In this document: positions 29,377-39,610 of the stretch, piece after piece
Numbering within the stretch: the first letter of the stretch is position 1
How the letters are laid out: the number at the start of each line of letters is the position of its first letter
Assembly: GCA_900323505.1 (NCBI GenBank)
Contig: OOIN01000004.1
Coordinates: forward strand, 186,001-250,000
DNA length: 64,000 nt
Reading direction: 5' to 3'
Origin: Ustilago trichophora
Lineage: Eukaryota; Basidiomycota; Ustilaginomycetes; Ustilaginales; Ustilaginaceae
Program-made: the position numbers and the translations under genes
Notes under the pieces: model-generated
Told to the model about the DNA's origin: nothing
Databases searched by the model: none
What the model saw: only the letters and a program-made list of their open reading frames with translations

Positions 29377-32238
29377 ATGTCGCCGCAAGACACAGGCATG
29401 GAGCCAGTAATGCAACAGCATCTCGACGAAGAGGCTGCTGCCCTCGCCGCCGACATCCTACCCATCTTCACCTCGACTGCACCCATCGAGTCCATCTGGT
29501 CTTCGGAGCGCATCGCCTTCACTACGCAACGCAGATCCATCGTCTTTGGTCACAAGCTCTTCTTTGATGAACTGCTTACCTTTGCATCAGTCGACACGGC
29601 TCTATACCCTCCTCGCTCGACCGATCAGCTTGCAGCATTGCTCACCGCCATCTTTGCTGCCACTACGCTCGACTATCTCAAGCAGCTCTCGCTCGTATAC
29701 TACCTCTTGCTTGATCTCGATGTCTTTACGCATCGTGCTGGCGAGGTCGATGCTGCTCCTGCGGCTTCAGCCGCAGAACGCTTCGCCGACACCTACGTGG
29801 TCCTGCCTCAATTCACCGATGCCATGCAGGGATACTGGTTGCTCGACAATGACCAATACGAGCAAGCCATCCCATTGCTTGCCGTCGCCGACTTTATCCC
29901 CAAGATTGTCCGCACCCTCTTCCTTGTCTCGTCCACCGAGCAGCGTTCCGACGTCGCCCGTGCCAAACTCCTTCTCCGCTTCCTGCGCACTTCAAACCAA
30001 GCAACATCCTCTCCTGTCGGCTCTCAATCTTTCCTTCAGGAAGTCGAGATGCAGATCCAGGCACTTTGCTTCGTATCAGGCCCATCTCGCGCCTTCTCCG
30101 AAATACGCGCCCTCGCAGCTACCATCCAAGACGACGAGCAGCAGCGCGTCTCCGTTCGCGCCCGTCTCATCTTTAAAGTGCTCGAGCACTGCTTCGCACC
30201 CCCGCGCCCAGCTGCCATTCAGAACCTGCTCGCATGCAGTCTCGATCCGGAGGAAGAAGTCACACTCGAAAGCTTTGTTCTCTCTCCACCAGCCGCTATG
30301 ACCGCCACGTGGAGCTACGTCGCTGCCGACGTGCTCATCATTCGATACATCAGCCAGGGCAGGTACATGGATGCAGTCGGTCTCGATCGCAGACTAGGTC
30401 CGGATGTAAGCCAAGGCCACTCTACCGCCAAAGATGCTCAGCAGAGGAGCAAAATGATGGAGCAACGCAAGCGTATGATTGCCGGTGCAAGGGAGATTCT
30501 GCCTGAAGTGCAGAAGGAGCTGCTTCGCATCGAAGAGTCGGTCGAGATCAGCGGTGGCGCTGTCCAGGAGGAGAAGATGGACAAGGTCAACGGTACTGCA
30601 AACGGTGTTAGCGCCAAGACTGTCGCCAGTGACTTTGCTGATCGCTCAAACTTGGCGCCCACTCCGCTCAGTGCATCGCCCGCAGCACGCAAGTCGAACA
30701 ACCACACACCCTCGACGCAAGCTGCCATCCTGTCTGCTGTCGTGCGCGCATCTGCTTCGCCATCCGCACCTAGCACGCCTAGCAAAGCTGCCGTTCTAAG
30801 CGCCGTTGGATCTCCCGCTGGTGCGCTCAGCGGCACACCCGGCCGCACTGGTTCGACACCACAGCACCCTGCAGCCATGATTGGGTTCCTCACCAAAAAC
30901 GCACTCAGCGGCAAGCGATCCACCCCTGACGCCGAGACCAGTGACGCTGCCGGATCTGATGAAGCCATGGAGGACGATGCCGACGAAATCGACGGATCTG
31001 CCGTTCTTGTCTCGAAACCCGTCGATGCTGTTAAAAACACGCCCGCTGCCGCTGTTCCTGCTTCACCGAGTCAAGCATCGCCCTGGAGAAACCAGCCCAC
31101 CTTGACCTCTAGCAGCCCCTTCTCGGGCTTGCCCAAGCTCACGCGTCCTGCTGTCTCTGGCAACGCTGCTGCGGGCTCGGTCGCGTCCGGTTCTCGTTCT
31201 CCGTATCCGTCCAGCCCACGTGCAGCATTCCAGCCAGCTAGCACCTCTCCCTTTGCCACTTCAAGCTCCATTCGCAGCTCGCCTTCCGTCACCTCCACGC
31301 GCAACAAGCTCCCCGGTGCTCTTGCACTCGTCTCCCAACACGGCAAGAAGAGCCGTCTTGGACGTGAAGAGGCCAGTTTTGACATGGACGAGTCCGATCT
31401 CGAGGAAGCAGAGCAGCAGGCCGAAGACCAAGATCATGGTGATGACACATTTGTGCAGACCTCTTCTGCCAAAGCGAAAACAGGAGGAGGAGATGTTAGC
31501 ATTGGTCGCCTTGTCCCCGGTCGCCGAGGATGGAATGAGACGCAAGTGGACACTGAAGCCGATGAGGGAATGGAAGAAATGCTCACTTCTCCGGAGCCGC
31601 CTGCTAAGCGTCGAACTCGCAAGACCGCCGCTGCTGCTGCTGGCCCCACATCCAGATCCAAGATGACGCGATCTCGCACAGGAGTCCATCTGAACCAAGA
31701 CGCCTCTTCCAGCAACAAGCTCAGCAAGAGTCGTTCCGAAGTCTCGCTCGCCGGTGCCGGCAGTGGCAAGCGTATGACGCGCTCCACCAGCGCAGCGAAC
31801 CGCAAACCACTCACGCTGTCCAACCTGGAGCAGTTTTCCCGTGAGGACGAGGCGCTGGATGCTGCTCCGATCGCAAGACGGACTCGTGCGGCGACGGCGG
31901 AATTGGAGAGTGTGAACGGGAGTCAAGCGACAGGTGCTGGAGGTGGTGGAGGAGGAGGAGGGGCGAGTACGATCTACACCATTAGCGAAATTGGGGATGT
32001 GGATGGAGACGATGTTGGGGTGACTAGGTCTCCTGTCAAGAGGGTGGGCAGGAGGACGACTACGGCTGCAAGTGCGGCAAAGGGCAGCGTTAGGCGATCG
32101 AGCAGGTTGAGCAGTGTCGAGCCCGAAACGGGGATGGAAATGAGTGAAGTCAACTCTCCAGCGAAAAGAAGAGGTGCAGGTGGAAGAAAGACCATCGGCT
32201 CCTCGGTTAGGAGTAAAATGCCTGGTGGTCTCGAATGA
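29377..32238 (+). CDS. ELYS-like domain protein (nuclear pore/chromatin)
   Basis: A 953-residue protein. Its N-terminal 280 residues resemble the ELYS-like domain found in animal ELYS/MEL-28 and the short fungal nucleoporin ELY5: helical repeats with YYLLLDLD, AMQGYWLLDNDQYEQAIPLLA, FIPKIVRTLFLVSSTEQ and ALCFVSGPSRAFSEIRAL. The remaining two thirds are Ser/Ala/Pro-rich and disordered, with basic runs (KRRTRKTAAA, KRMTRSTS, GRRTTTA) that could bind DNA or act as nuclear signals. The protein ends with KRRGAGGRKT. It is intronless. The chosen ATG precedes the first helical residues, and an upstream in-frame ATG at 29257 is less likely. A nuclear envelope or chromatin role is inferred from the domain. 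Confidence 0.75.
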   Translation: MSPQDTGMEPVMQQHLDEEAAALAADILPIFTSTAPIESIWSSERIAFTTQRRSIVFGHKLFFDELLTFASVDTALYPPRSTDQLAALLTAIFAATTLDYLKQLSLVYYLLLDLDVFTHRAGEVDAAPAASAAERFADTYVVLPQFTDAMQGYWLLDNDQYEQAIPLLAVADFIPKIVRTLFLVSSTEQRSDVARAKLLLRFLRTSNQATSSPVGSQSFLQEVEMQIQALCFVSGPSRAFSEIRALAATIQDDEQQRVSVRARLIFKVLEHCFAPPRPAAIQNLLACSLDPEEEVTLESFVLSPPAAMTATWSYVAADVLIIRYISQGRYMDAVGLDRRLGPDVSQGHSTAKDAQQRSKMMEQRKRMIAGAREILPEVQKELLRIEESVEISGGAVQEEKMDKVNGTANGVSAKTVASDFADRSNLAPTPLSASPAARKSNNHTPSTQAAILSAVVRASASPSAPSTPSKAAVLSAVGSPAGALSGTPGRTGSTPQHPAAMIGFLTKNALSGKRSTPDAETSDAAGSDEAMEDDADEIDGSAVLVSKPVDAVKNTPAAAVPASPSQASPWRNQPTLTSSSPFSGLPKLTRPAVSGNAAAGSVASGSRSPYPSSPRAAFQPASTSPFATSSSIRSSPSVTSTRNKLPGALALVSQHGKKSRLGREEASFDMDESDLEEAEQQAEDQDHGDDTFVQTSSAKAKTGGGDVSIGRLVPGRRGWNETQVDTEADEGMEEMLTSPEPPAKRRTRKTAAAAAGPTSRSKMTRSRTGVHLNQDASSSNKLSKSRSEVSLAGAGSGKRMTRSTSAANRKPLTLSNLEQFSREDEALDAAPIARRTRAATAELESVNGSQATGAGGGGGGGGASTIYTISEIGDVDGDDVGVTRSPVKRVGRRTTTAASAAKGSVRRSSRLSSVEPETGMEMSEVNSPAKRRGAGGRKTIGSSVRSKMPGGLE

Positions 32239-32385
32239 GTCGCCGCCTCTTTCCCTCCCCTTTCCCCCTCATCCAAACAAGAATCCTCTTTCTTCTAAGT
32301 CTCTCTATAATCCAATTCAGCCATAACCAATCGTTGCAAAGCGTCAGAACAAGATCTTTCTTGATTTCATCGAGTGAGCGAGTGA

Positions 32386-33044
32386 CTACTGAACAACATA
32401 AGCCTGATACACGACGCTATCAGGGTGTCTTACAGCCGAAGCGATTACAATCTTATTGACCACGTCTTGCACCTGTGGATCCGGATCGTCACATTCCAGA
32501 ATCAGTTTGAGTCGGAAGTAGTACAATTTGGGATCGATATCTTGCCCTTGCAACAGCTTATCCTTTGCTGATTGGTCTGGATAAGTCTCGGGAACGAAAC
32601 GAATTCCTGATGACTGGAAGAACAAGTTATCTATCCTCCCCCGGTTATTCCCCATCGAAGTTTTATTTTATTTTTTTCACGTTTCAATATGGAATAAAGT
32701 TAGCATTGTAGTCTCTCATCAGAAAGGAACAAGGTGAAGTGGGGTAAAAGGAAGGGGGAAGACTTACGACCGCTTTTCAACTGGAAAAAGTACCTGGCGT
32801 CCAATCTTGTCTTTCCAAATCTGTCTGTGCGAAAATAATCGCTTCCTCCTGGCATTCCCACGGCACCATCGAATGCGGGAATTTGCGAAGAGGTGATGGT
32901 TCCACCTGAGGTGATAGGAACAATTTTGCGTACACCTTCACCAGAGTCTCCTACAACATGGGCTTTTTCGACGGGGCAAGAGAGTCGGAAAATAGGTTCG
33001 AGGTTGATGGGCACTGGTTGCCAATCCGGATGATTGCCTGTCAT
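32386..33044 (-). CDS. DUF3237-family protein, two exons
   Basis: Exon 1 is 32768-33044, the intron is 32631-32767 (GTAAGT...TAG, 137 nt, with a TGCTAAC branch-like site) and exon 2 is 32386-32630. The product has 173 residues. It resembles the DUF3237 beta-barrel family of unknown function: an early strand LEPIFRLSCPV, a Gly-rich turn ITSGGTITSSQIPAFDG, GGSDYFRTD, DARYFFQL, and the late strands PKLYYFRLKLILE. The acceptor was fixed by phase: the nearest upstream AG creates a stop, the next downstream AG is out of phase, and this one restores a strand continuing LKSG-HNLFFQSSG. An upstream in-frame ATG at 33194 is possible. Substrate and pathway are unknown. Confidence 0.7.
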
Positions 33045-33482
33045 TTTTTCGATAAGAGTTGAGACTGTTAGAAAGATGATGGTTGGGAAGTTGGGAAAGA
33101 AGGAAGGATCAAACAGTATGAGCAAGAGTGATGTATCCGTGCGTTTTTGACGTGCGGGGCGGATAACGCGGTATTTTGTAAACGGCGGTAACATTTCTCT
33201 GTCGTTGTTGGCGTTATTGAAGAATGCCGAAAAGTGAGCTTACGGCCTTAGCAACTCGGACGACAAGAAGCTTCTTCACCACCTTCAATCGGACGAATGG
33301 GCATGCTACTCCCCCGTCCCACATTCGCCTCATCCTCACCCTCTTGCTCATGGTCATGCTCATGGTCATAAGTACATAGACGCACGTACACTTGTCAAAT
33401 AACAACTGTAGCTTGGCACTGATGATCAAAAACGCAAATGGTATCAATTCCACAACCAGACACAACCAGAAATGTCGCCACT
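33045..33482. other. intergenic region between tandem minus-strand genes
   Basis: A 438-bp stretch upstream of the DUF3237 gene and downstream of the 254-residue gene. It has only short frames. Confidence 0.55.
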
Positions 33483-34247
33483 TTATGCTTGCGCACCAGC
33501 TTTCATCGCCCTTCCTACCTGGACCTTTTCCTCGTTCCTCGTCAGCTTTCCCGCAACCACTTTCGCTTGACCTTTCAACTTGTCTTTCAACCCGACGCTT
33601 TTCGATCCCTGACTTTCTATGCCTGTTGAGGAAGCATCTGTTGAGGGTATCCTTTCACTGCTTGCCACCCCACTTCCGCTGCCACTGCGATTGCTGACAT
33701 CTTCGATACCGTTCAGTTGCTCCTCCCGGCTCTCGAAGGTAGTCTTGCCCTCTGCCGGCTCACTAGTTGGGTTGTCCCTACGGGCGTCGGATGTGGGACA
33801 AGGTTGGTCAGAGTAATCTACGCCAACTTGGGCAAAACTGGTCTGGTTCTTATTCTGCTGCTTTTCCTTGCGATAGGCCTCCTGAACGTCGTCATCGGGG
33901 GAAACGGTCGTTCCGGCACCGGCGGTGGTGGGGATTCCAGATTCAGTACCGATGTGGCTTTGTGGTGCAGAGGTGCGGGAAGGGTCAGAGGGACCTCGTT
34001 CGAGCTCTTCGCTGTGGTCTTCACGTGCAATGACTGGCTCCCTTTCCTCCTCCGCTTGCTCCTCCGCTCCCACCTCCGCATGGGACTCTGACAAAGTCGG
34101 ATCTTGAGAGCTCGATGCGGTTGAATCCAGCTGTGCAGAAGTGGAAGGATAGGTCTCGGAGAGAGCGGCAAATCCAGTTGCTTCAGCGACCAGGGTTGTT
34201 GCAATGGACGTGTATGCGGTACCGCGGCTTTCGGATGTATCGGACAT
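33483..34247 (-). CDS. low-complexity protein, 254 residues
   Basis: I do not recognise this protein with confidence. From MSDTSESRGT it is dominated by Ser, Thr, Glu and Gly, with an acidic run EEQAEEERE at about residues 53-61, and is probably disordered. The last 40 residues change character to a basic amphipathic helix (LKDKLKGQAKVVAGKL followed by NEEKVQVGRAMKAG). This weakly recalls CsbD-like stress proteins. The frame extends 61 codons upstream to 34430, but those residues look like leader. Coding status is supported by length and C/G-ending codons. It is divergent from SNF4 across a 1.7-kb gap. Confidence 0.55.
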   Translation of the reverse strand: MSDTSESRGTAYTSIATTLVAEATGFAALSETYPSTSAQLDSTASSSQDPTLSESHAEVGAEEQAEEEREPVIAREDHSEELERGPSDPSRTSAPQSHIGTESGIPTTAGAGTTVSPDDDVQEAYRKEKQQNKNQTSFAQVGVDYSDQPCPTSDARRDNPTSEPAEGKTTFESREEQLNGIEDVSNRSGSGSGVASSERIPSTDASSTGIESQGSKSVGLKDKLKGQAKVVAGKLTRNEEKVQVGRAMKAGAQA

Positions 34248-35033
34248 GTTTGATGGTATTGTTTGTTTGTTTGCCGTTATTGGCTTCAAAGTGATGGAGA
34301 TGTGATGTGGTATAGACTGTGAATGCGACAGCGACGGTATCTCGGTGGCGAGAATCTGAGAAGGAGCTCTGATTGTATATATTATTCCACGAGAAGAAGG
34401 ATCGCGCACAGTGGGCTTTTCTACGCCCAAATCTCGGCCTTGGCCATTCTCACAAGAGTTGACCGACGACGAGCTTAGAGTACAGTACCTCGCACTTTTG
34501 AATCTTGCTCCTGATTCCTATCTTTAGGTTGGACCTCGCATCATTTCGCCTTGTGCTGGTCCGTACGTCAGAGAACAAGCCGCGCTAATCTAGCGAGATG
34601 TGTCAATCTTGGGCTCTATTTCCCCTCCTCTCTCCCGCCCATGCAGCGGAAAGAGAAACACACAGGAGGCTGGAAAAAAAGGTGCTCGAGGTTAGCCGAG
34701 CTTGTGGTTGCGCCAACAGGATCAAACTAAAGAGCCGACTCAGAACAGCTCTATGTTGGCCCGTCGATACTCTCTGCAAGAGGTATGCAATGAGCCAGCT
34801 TGGAGAAGCTCGTTCGAAGACCCGCTTCAAGAGAGCTTCAACTTCAAGTCTTGATCTGCATTTTGAAAGTGTATGCAAGGCAAAAGGCGACCATTCGCAA
34901 AACAAAAAGGTGAGCTTTCTGGTGCCTCGCTCCTGAAGATTGGACCGATGAACGACGCCAAAGCACGTGCGATTAGATTTCTTCAGAGCACGAGGCGGTG
35001 CAATGCAATGCATTCCAACCCAATCCGTTCCCC

Positions 35034-35061
35034 TACTGTACTGTACTGTGTTGTACAGTAT
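35034..35061. repeat. TACTG array with inverted partner
   Basis: Two TACTGTAC-type copies face GTACAGTA across a short TGTGTT spacer, giving a potential hairpin with an 8-bp stem. Confidence 0.85.
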
Positions 35062-35335
35062 CACTATGGGCGTGCAACGTAGCATAGCATGGCGCACAGA
35101 GTTGATTCGGTGACCTCATACTGCACCACCGATTGGATTGGGAATCTCACGTGGGTGTGCGCCGCCGCCCTGTCACATGCAATCCGAATTCCCAAAAGAG
35201 ACCGCAAAAGAGGCCGTTTTTCGCGGCTAAATGTGAGCGGTGAAGATCTGACATTCTGAAGAGGAAGCGAAAATTCGTGGGCCTCCGCATTTACATATGC
35301 AGTGGTTTAGCGCACGGGCACTGTGTGTGTATTTT

Positions 35336-35364
35336 ATGTACTGTACTGTACTGTACAGTATGTA
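35336..35364. repeat. TACTG array with perfect palindrome
   Basis: Three TACTG units run into the 12-bp palindrome TACTGTACAGTA at 35349-35360. Confidence 0.9.
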
Positions 35365-35931
35365 AGTGTGTGAGCGTGTGCTTGGTGTGACTGGGACAGC
35401 AGTAGCGATTTTGATCCTTGTCGCCTTCATCTGAGCTATCTCGGACCCTATCATATCGTCAAATTGTCACATTCAATCACAAAACACCCTTGGACTCATC
35501 AACAGTGACCTTCGACTACGCTCATCGCGTTCGGTTCGGCTACCGTCTACCATCGCACGACAACTCAGCACGGCAACTCTTCAACAGCCATAGTAACGTG
35601 CAATCGACACAACGCAGCTCAACCGCATCCCAGACAAGAGGAAGCCAGGCTCACAGCAACCTTACGCACGGCTATCCCAAGAGAACTATTCTGATCTCAC
35701 TGCATACATCGACGCATCTCTTCCAGCCCCTTGAACGATCTGCAGTATCGACCGACTGTTTGTGGTCTCCACGCCCAATCGCTGCGTTGGTATCTTGACC
35801 AACTTGCGGCGAGTCCCGTACATGCGACAGCTTTGAGCTACAGCCTGTCCACTCATCCAACAATCGCATTTTGCCAACGATTCTTGCCTCGTCGCTCTGA
35901 CTGCACCCTCGCCTCGACAAACTCTTCCAAC

Positions 35932-37860
35932 ATGGACGTGCCACGATCCAGAGCAGCCTCTGGAAGCTCAGCAACTGCTGCAGGTGGAATGGACATTCCA
36001 GGTTCATCCACATCTCATGGAAGCTCATCTCGCACAGCTCCAGGCACACGAGCACGCAGAGAACGCGAGAAGAGCGCTCGACCCAAAGATAAGCATCTTC
36101 TCGCACTGCGTTCGATTCGCGACTTTCTCCGTGGACGCAGCAGCTACGATGTGCTCCCCGTCAGCTTTCGACTCATCGTCCTAGATACAAAGCTGGTGGT
36201 CAAGCCGGCGCTCGACGTCATGTGGCAGGCCGGTGTCGTATCGGCTCCACTATGGCAGTCTACTCCACACGAATTGCTCGGCAACTCTTCCAGCCAAGAC
36301 GCATCCGCGCAGTCACAGGACGCAGCACACACACAATCCGCAGAGGGACAAGGACACGTCAGCCCAAAAAGCACGCAGACCACCGCTGCTCAAGCTAGCA
36401 CAAAGGCGCAGAACAAGGCATCGGACAAGGCACATCAGCTTTCTGGCTTTGCAGGCATGCTTACCGTCAACGATATCATCCACCTCATCCAATACTACTA
36501 TCACCACTCGAGCTACGACTCGGCTGCAGAAGATGTGGAAAAGTTCCGCCTCGAAAGGTTGCGAGATATCGAGCAGGCACTCAACGTTCCACCGCCTCCT
36601 TTGTTATCGGTTCATCCGCTGAGACCGCTCTTCGATGCGTGTCAGCTGCTGATCAAGACGCATGCCCGTCGATTGCCGCTGTTGGACTACGACGAGCAGA
36701 CAGGGATGGAGACAGTGGTCTCCGTACTGACACAGTATCGAGTGCTCAAGTTTATCGCCATGAACTGCAGAGAGACTTCAGCGCTCTGGAGAAGTCTACG
36801 CCAACTCAACATTGGCACGTACTGTCAGCACTACAAGGCACAGCGCGCCAGCACTTCCGCTGCTACCTCGCACCGTGGATCGGATGCCTCTGAACCAGGC
36901 ATTGTCAAATCCGAACATGGCCAATCGCTCAACATGAGCGAGCTTCCTGCAGATGCTACTGAGGACGCATCACGGCGCGAATCGGATGCCTCGACTACTT
37001 TGCGATCGGCTCCTCCTCCTCCTCTCACCACTGAAGCAGACACCTCCAACCCATACGCGCCAATCGCAACAGCCACCTTGGACACCACAGTCTTTGACGT
37101 CGTCCACATGTTTTCCGAACGCGGTATTTCGGCCGTCCCCATCCTCGACGAGGAGGGAAACGTCGTCGACCTCTACGAAACTGTCGACGTCATCACCCTT
37201 GTCCGCACGGGCGCATACACATCGTTGGATCTTACCATCCGACAAGCACTCGAGCGTCGACCGCCCGACTTTTCCGGAGTATGGACGTGCTCTCCCGATG
37301 ACTCTCTCGCATCCATCTTTGCCCTTCTTCGCAAACGCCGCGTACATCGACTGCTCGTCCTTGAACCAGAACCGATCTTGGTCAAAGGGGTCGATTTTAA
37401 ACCGGACAAAATTGCGCCTCTTGAAGAACTCGATAGCTACGTTGACGACCTCGTCGAGGAAGAAAAGCAACGAGAAAAGCAAGACAGACAAGCATTCATC
37501 AACGATCCTAAGTCGTCTTTGGAAGAACGATTGGAAAAGGGAGATCCTGTTCGTAAATCTCGCGGTAAGCTGGTTGGGATTGTATGTTTGAGTGATATTT
37601 TACGTTATGTGATTGGTGAACATAACGTTGGTGGAGTTATTGACGAAAGTGGTCATCAGCTAGGTGGTGTAAGAAGTAGAGGTACTAGTGTGACAAGTAG
37701 CACTCCAAGTTCGCATAAAGATGCTATGGGCTCTATGGGAGTAGGTTTAGGAGGTACAATTTCTTCAGATGGTATAGCAAAAGTGACGACGACAACGACA
37801 ACTACTTCATCTTTGGATGCTACAAAGACGATTCCTGAACATGAAACTCTGGAATTGTAA
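35932..37860 (+). CDS. SNF4: AMPK/SNF1 gamma subunit (SNF4)
   Basis: A 642-residue CBS-domain protein, the nucleotide-sensing gamma subunit of the SNF1/AMPK kinase complex. The match to yeast Snf4 is extensive: LLALRSIRDFLRGRSSYDVLPVSF at about residues 55-80, FAGMLTVNDIIHLIQYYY, HPLRPLFDACQLLI, VVSVLTQYRVLKF, RGISAVPILDEEGNVVDLYE and KLVGIVCLSDILRYV. Four CBS repeats are spread by insertions, one after the first CBS half (about residues 112-168) and a Ser/Glu-rich one before CBS3, which explains the doubled length compared with yeast (322). It is intronless. From about 37570 the third codon positions switch abruptly from mostly C/G to mostly A/T, and the final 70 residues are low complexity. 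Confidence 0.95.
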   Translation: MDVPRSRAASGSSATAAGGMDIPGSSTSHGSSSRTAPGTRARREREKSARPKDKHLLALRSIRDFLRGRSSYDVLPVSFRLIVLDTKLVVKPALDVMWQAGVVSAPLWQSTPHELLGNSSSQDASAQSQDAAHTQSAEGQGHVSPKSTQTTAAQASTKAQNKASDKAHQLSGFAGMLTVNDIIHLIQYYYHHSSYDSAAEDVEKFRLERLRDIEQALNVPPPPLLSVHPLRPLFDACQLLIKTHARRLPLLDYDEQTGMETVVSVLTQYRVLKFIAMNCRETSALWRSLRQLNIGTYCQHYKAQRASTSAATSHRGSDASEPGIVKSEHGQSLNMSELPADATEDASRRESDASTTLRSAPPPPLTTEADTSNPYAPIATATLDTTVFDVVHMFSERGISAVPILDEEGNVVDLYETVDVITLVRTGAYTSLDLTIRQALERRPPDFSGVWTCSPDDSLASIFALLRKRRVHRLLVLEPEPILVKGVDFKPDKIAPLEELDSYVDDLVEEEKQREKQDRQAFINDPKSSLEERLEKGDPVRKSRGKLVGIVCLSDILRYVIGEHNVGGVIDESGHQLGGVRSRGTSVTSSTPSSHKDAMGSMGVGLGGTISSDGIAKVTTTTTTTSSLDATKTIPEHETLEL

Positions 37861-38020
37861 TCCTGTTTTCTAATTTTATTATTGTTTTTTTTTTTCGTTT
37901 GGTCTCTGAAAACTTTTTTTCATCCTTGTTTCGTAACATGGGTTGCTGTATCTCAATCACAGACATGTGTAAAGGGTGGAATTGCCAACAAGTGCATAAA
38001 ACACAGGACAAAACAAACTT

Positions 38021-38085
38021 GCTACGCTACGCTACGCTACGCTACGCTACGCTATGGTATGCTATGGTATGGTATGGTATGGTAT
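38021..38085. repeat. compound pentanucleotide array (GCTAC)n(GGTAT)n
   Basis: Six GCTAC units (38021-38050) pass into alternating GCTAT/GGTAT and then GGTAT units up to 38085, followed by A-rich sequence. It sits between the converging SNF4 and GRR1 3' ends. Confidence 0.95.
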
Positions 38086-38144
38086 GAAAAAAAAAACAAA
38101 AACAAAAACAAATCGACAAATAAAATCGACAAATAAAAAAAAAA

Positions 38145-39577
38145 TTATACACCAAATCTCGCATCCCTCAAAGCTCTCAACCTAACTCTATCCACGTGTT
38201 GAACCTCTTGCTCTTGCTCTTGCAGTTGAACTGTTTGATGAGACATGAATTCATGTGAAGCATCTGGCGTGCTCCAAACTTCACCTTCACCTTCTGCTTC
38301 ACCTTCTGCTTCACCTTCTGCTTCTTGTTGTTGATCATCATCATCTTGAACCATGGGTTGTGGTTGAGATTGAGATTGACCTACAAGAGGTAAACCTGGA
38401 TTTCGTTGTTGTTGCGCATTCAAGAGAATTTGATGGTTGGAATTGATTCCATCAGTAGTGAACGAAGCACGGTTGAGTAAAGTTGCATCCTCGGTTGCAC
38501 GACGCGCATTGGCGTATCGTTCAAGTTGGCGTTGTTGATCGTAATACAACTGGTCTGTTGGGGTCAAATGACGTCGCTGTGCTGAAATTGTTGGGTTGGC
38601 TAGAGGAGGATTGGAAAGATTCGCTACTGCATGGGGAATTGGAGCCACAGCATGCTGAACCGGCGCCATCCCATTGCCATTGCCGTTGGAAAGATCGACA
38701 TTGTTATGCTGCTGCCCCCCTACTTCACCCAACCCTCCCAACGCCGTCCTCGCCCTCGGCTCAAGTTGACCAAACTCAACCGCCAATTGTTCATCACTAT
38801 ATACACCTTGCAAGAATCTCCGCAAATCATGAACCCCTTTACCACTGTACACGCAAAAAGCTTGCCTCTGATGCTCGTTGAAATCCTTGGGCGGTGCCCT
38901 ACACATGGCCTGCAACTCTGGCCTCCTGAAAGCCGGTACCCCTGTCAAACTCAGATGCGTCAACCTCCCCAACCTCTGCAAAACGCAGAAAATCGCAGGG
39001 ACAGAGACATTCTCGCAGTAACTGAGATGAATACGTTCCAACGAGTTGTAGCGATCCACAAGTCCATAGATGGCTTGATCGGTCAGGTTGATGACCTTGA
39101 CAAGGCCTATACGGCGAAGTTTGGGCATGTTGTTGGCGATCTCGGTGACGGAAAGATCGGTGAGGTTGGGACAGCATGCAACGTCGATATAGCGAAGACG
39201 GGTGCAGGAGCGGGCAAGATGGGTGACGGCACGATCAGTGATGTTGGAGACGTGGCCCAGGTGGAGGTAGTGGAGGTTTTTGCCAAGCTTGGCGATCGAG
39301 TAGAGAGCTTCGTCGGTGAGACGGGTGCATTTGGTGAGGGCGAGGTTCTTAAGACGAGGAACATTGGCGACAATTCCTTCGACTGCGTCGTCCGAGATCG
39401 AGGTGCAGCTGGTGAGATCGAGAATGCGGAGATGATCAAAGAGACGGGTGTGGGCGAGTTCGCCAGGGATGGAAAGAGTGCGTGTCAGACCGTTGTCGCG
39501 TCGTGAGTCTAGGGAGGCATTTGGGCCCGGTGAGGTTCCTCGACTGACGGGGGCGGAATCGCTCACAAATGCGGCTG

Positions 39578-39610
<33 letters not shown>

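Larger units (their letters stand above)
34248..35931. other. 1.7-kb divergent intergenic region
   Basis: No gene is recognised. It contains three TACTG/TGTAC elements (34481-34488, 35034-35061, 35336-35364), two of which form inverted repeats. The SNF4 frame remains open up to 35731, but that segment is Ser/Thr/His-rich and unlike the family, so it is read as leader. Confidence 0.6.
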
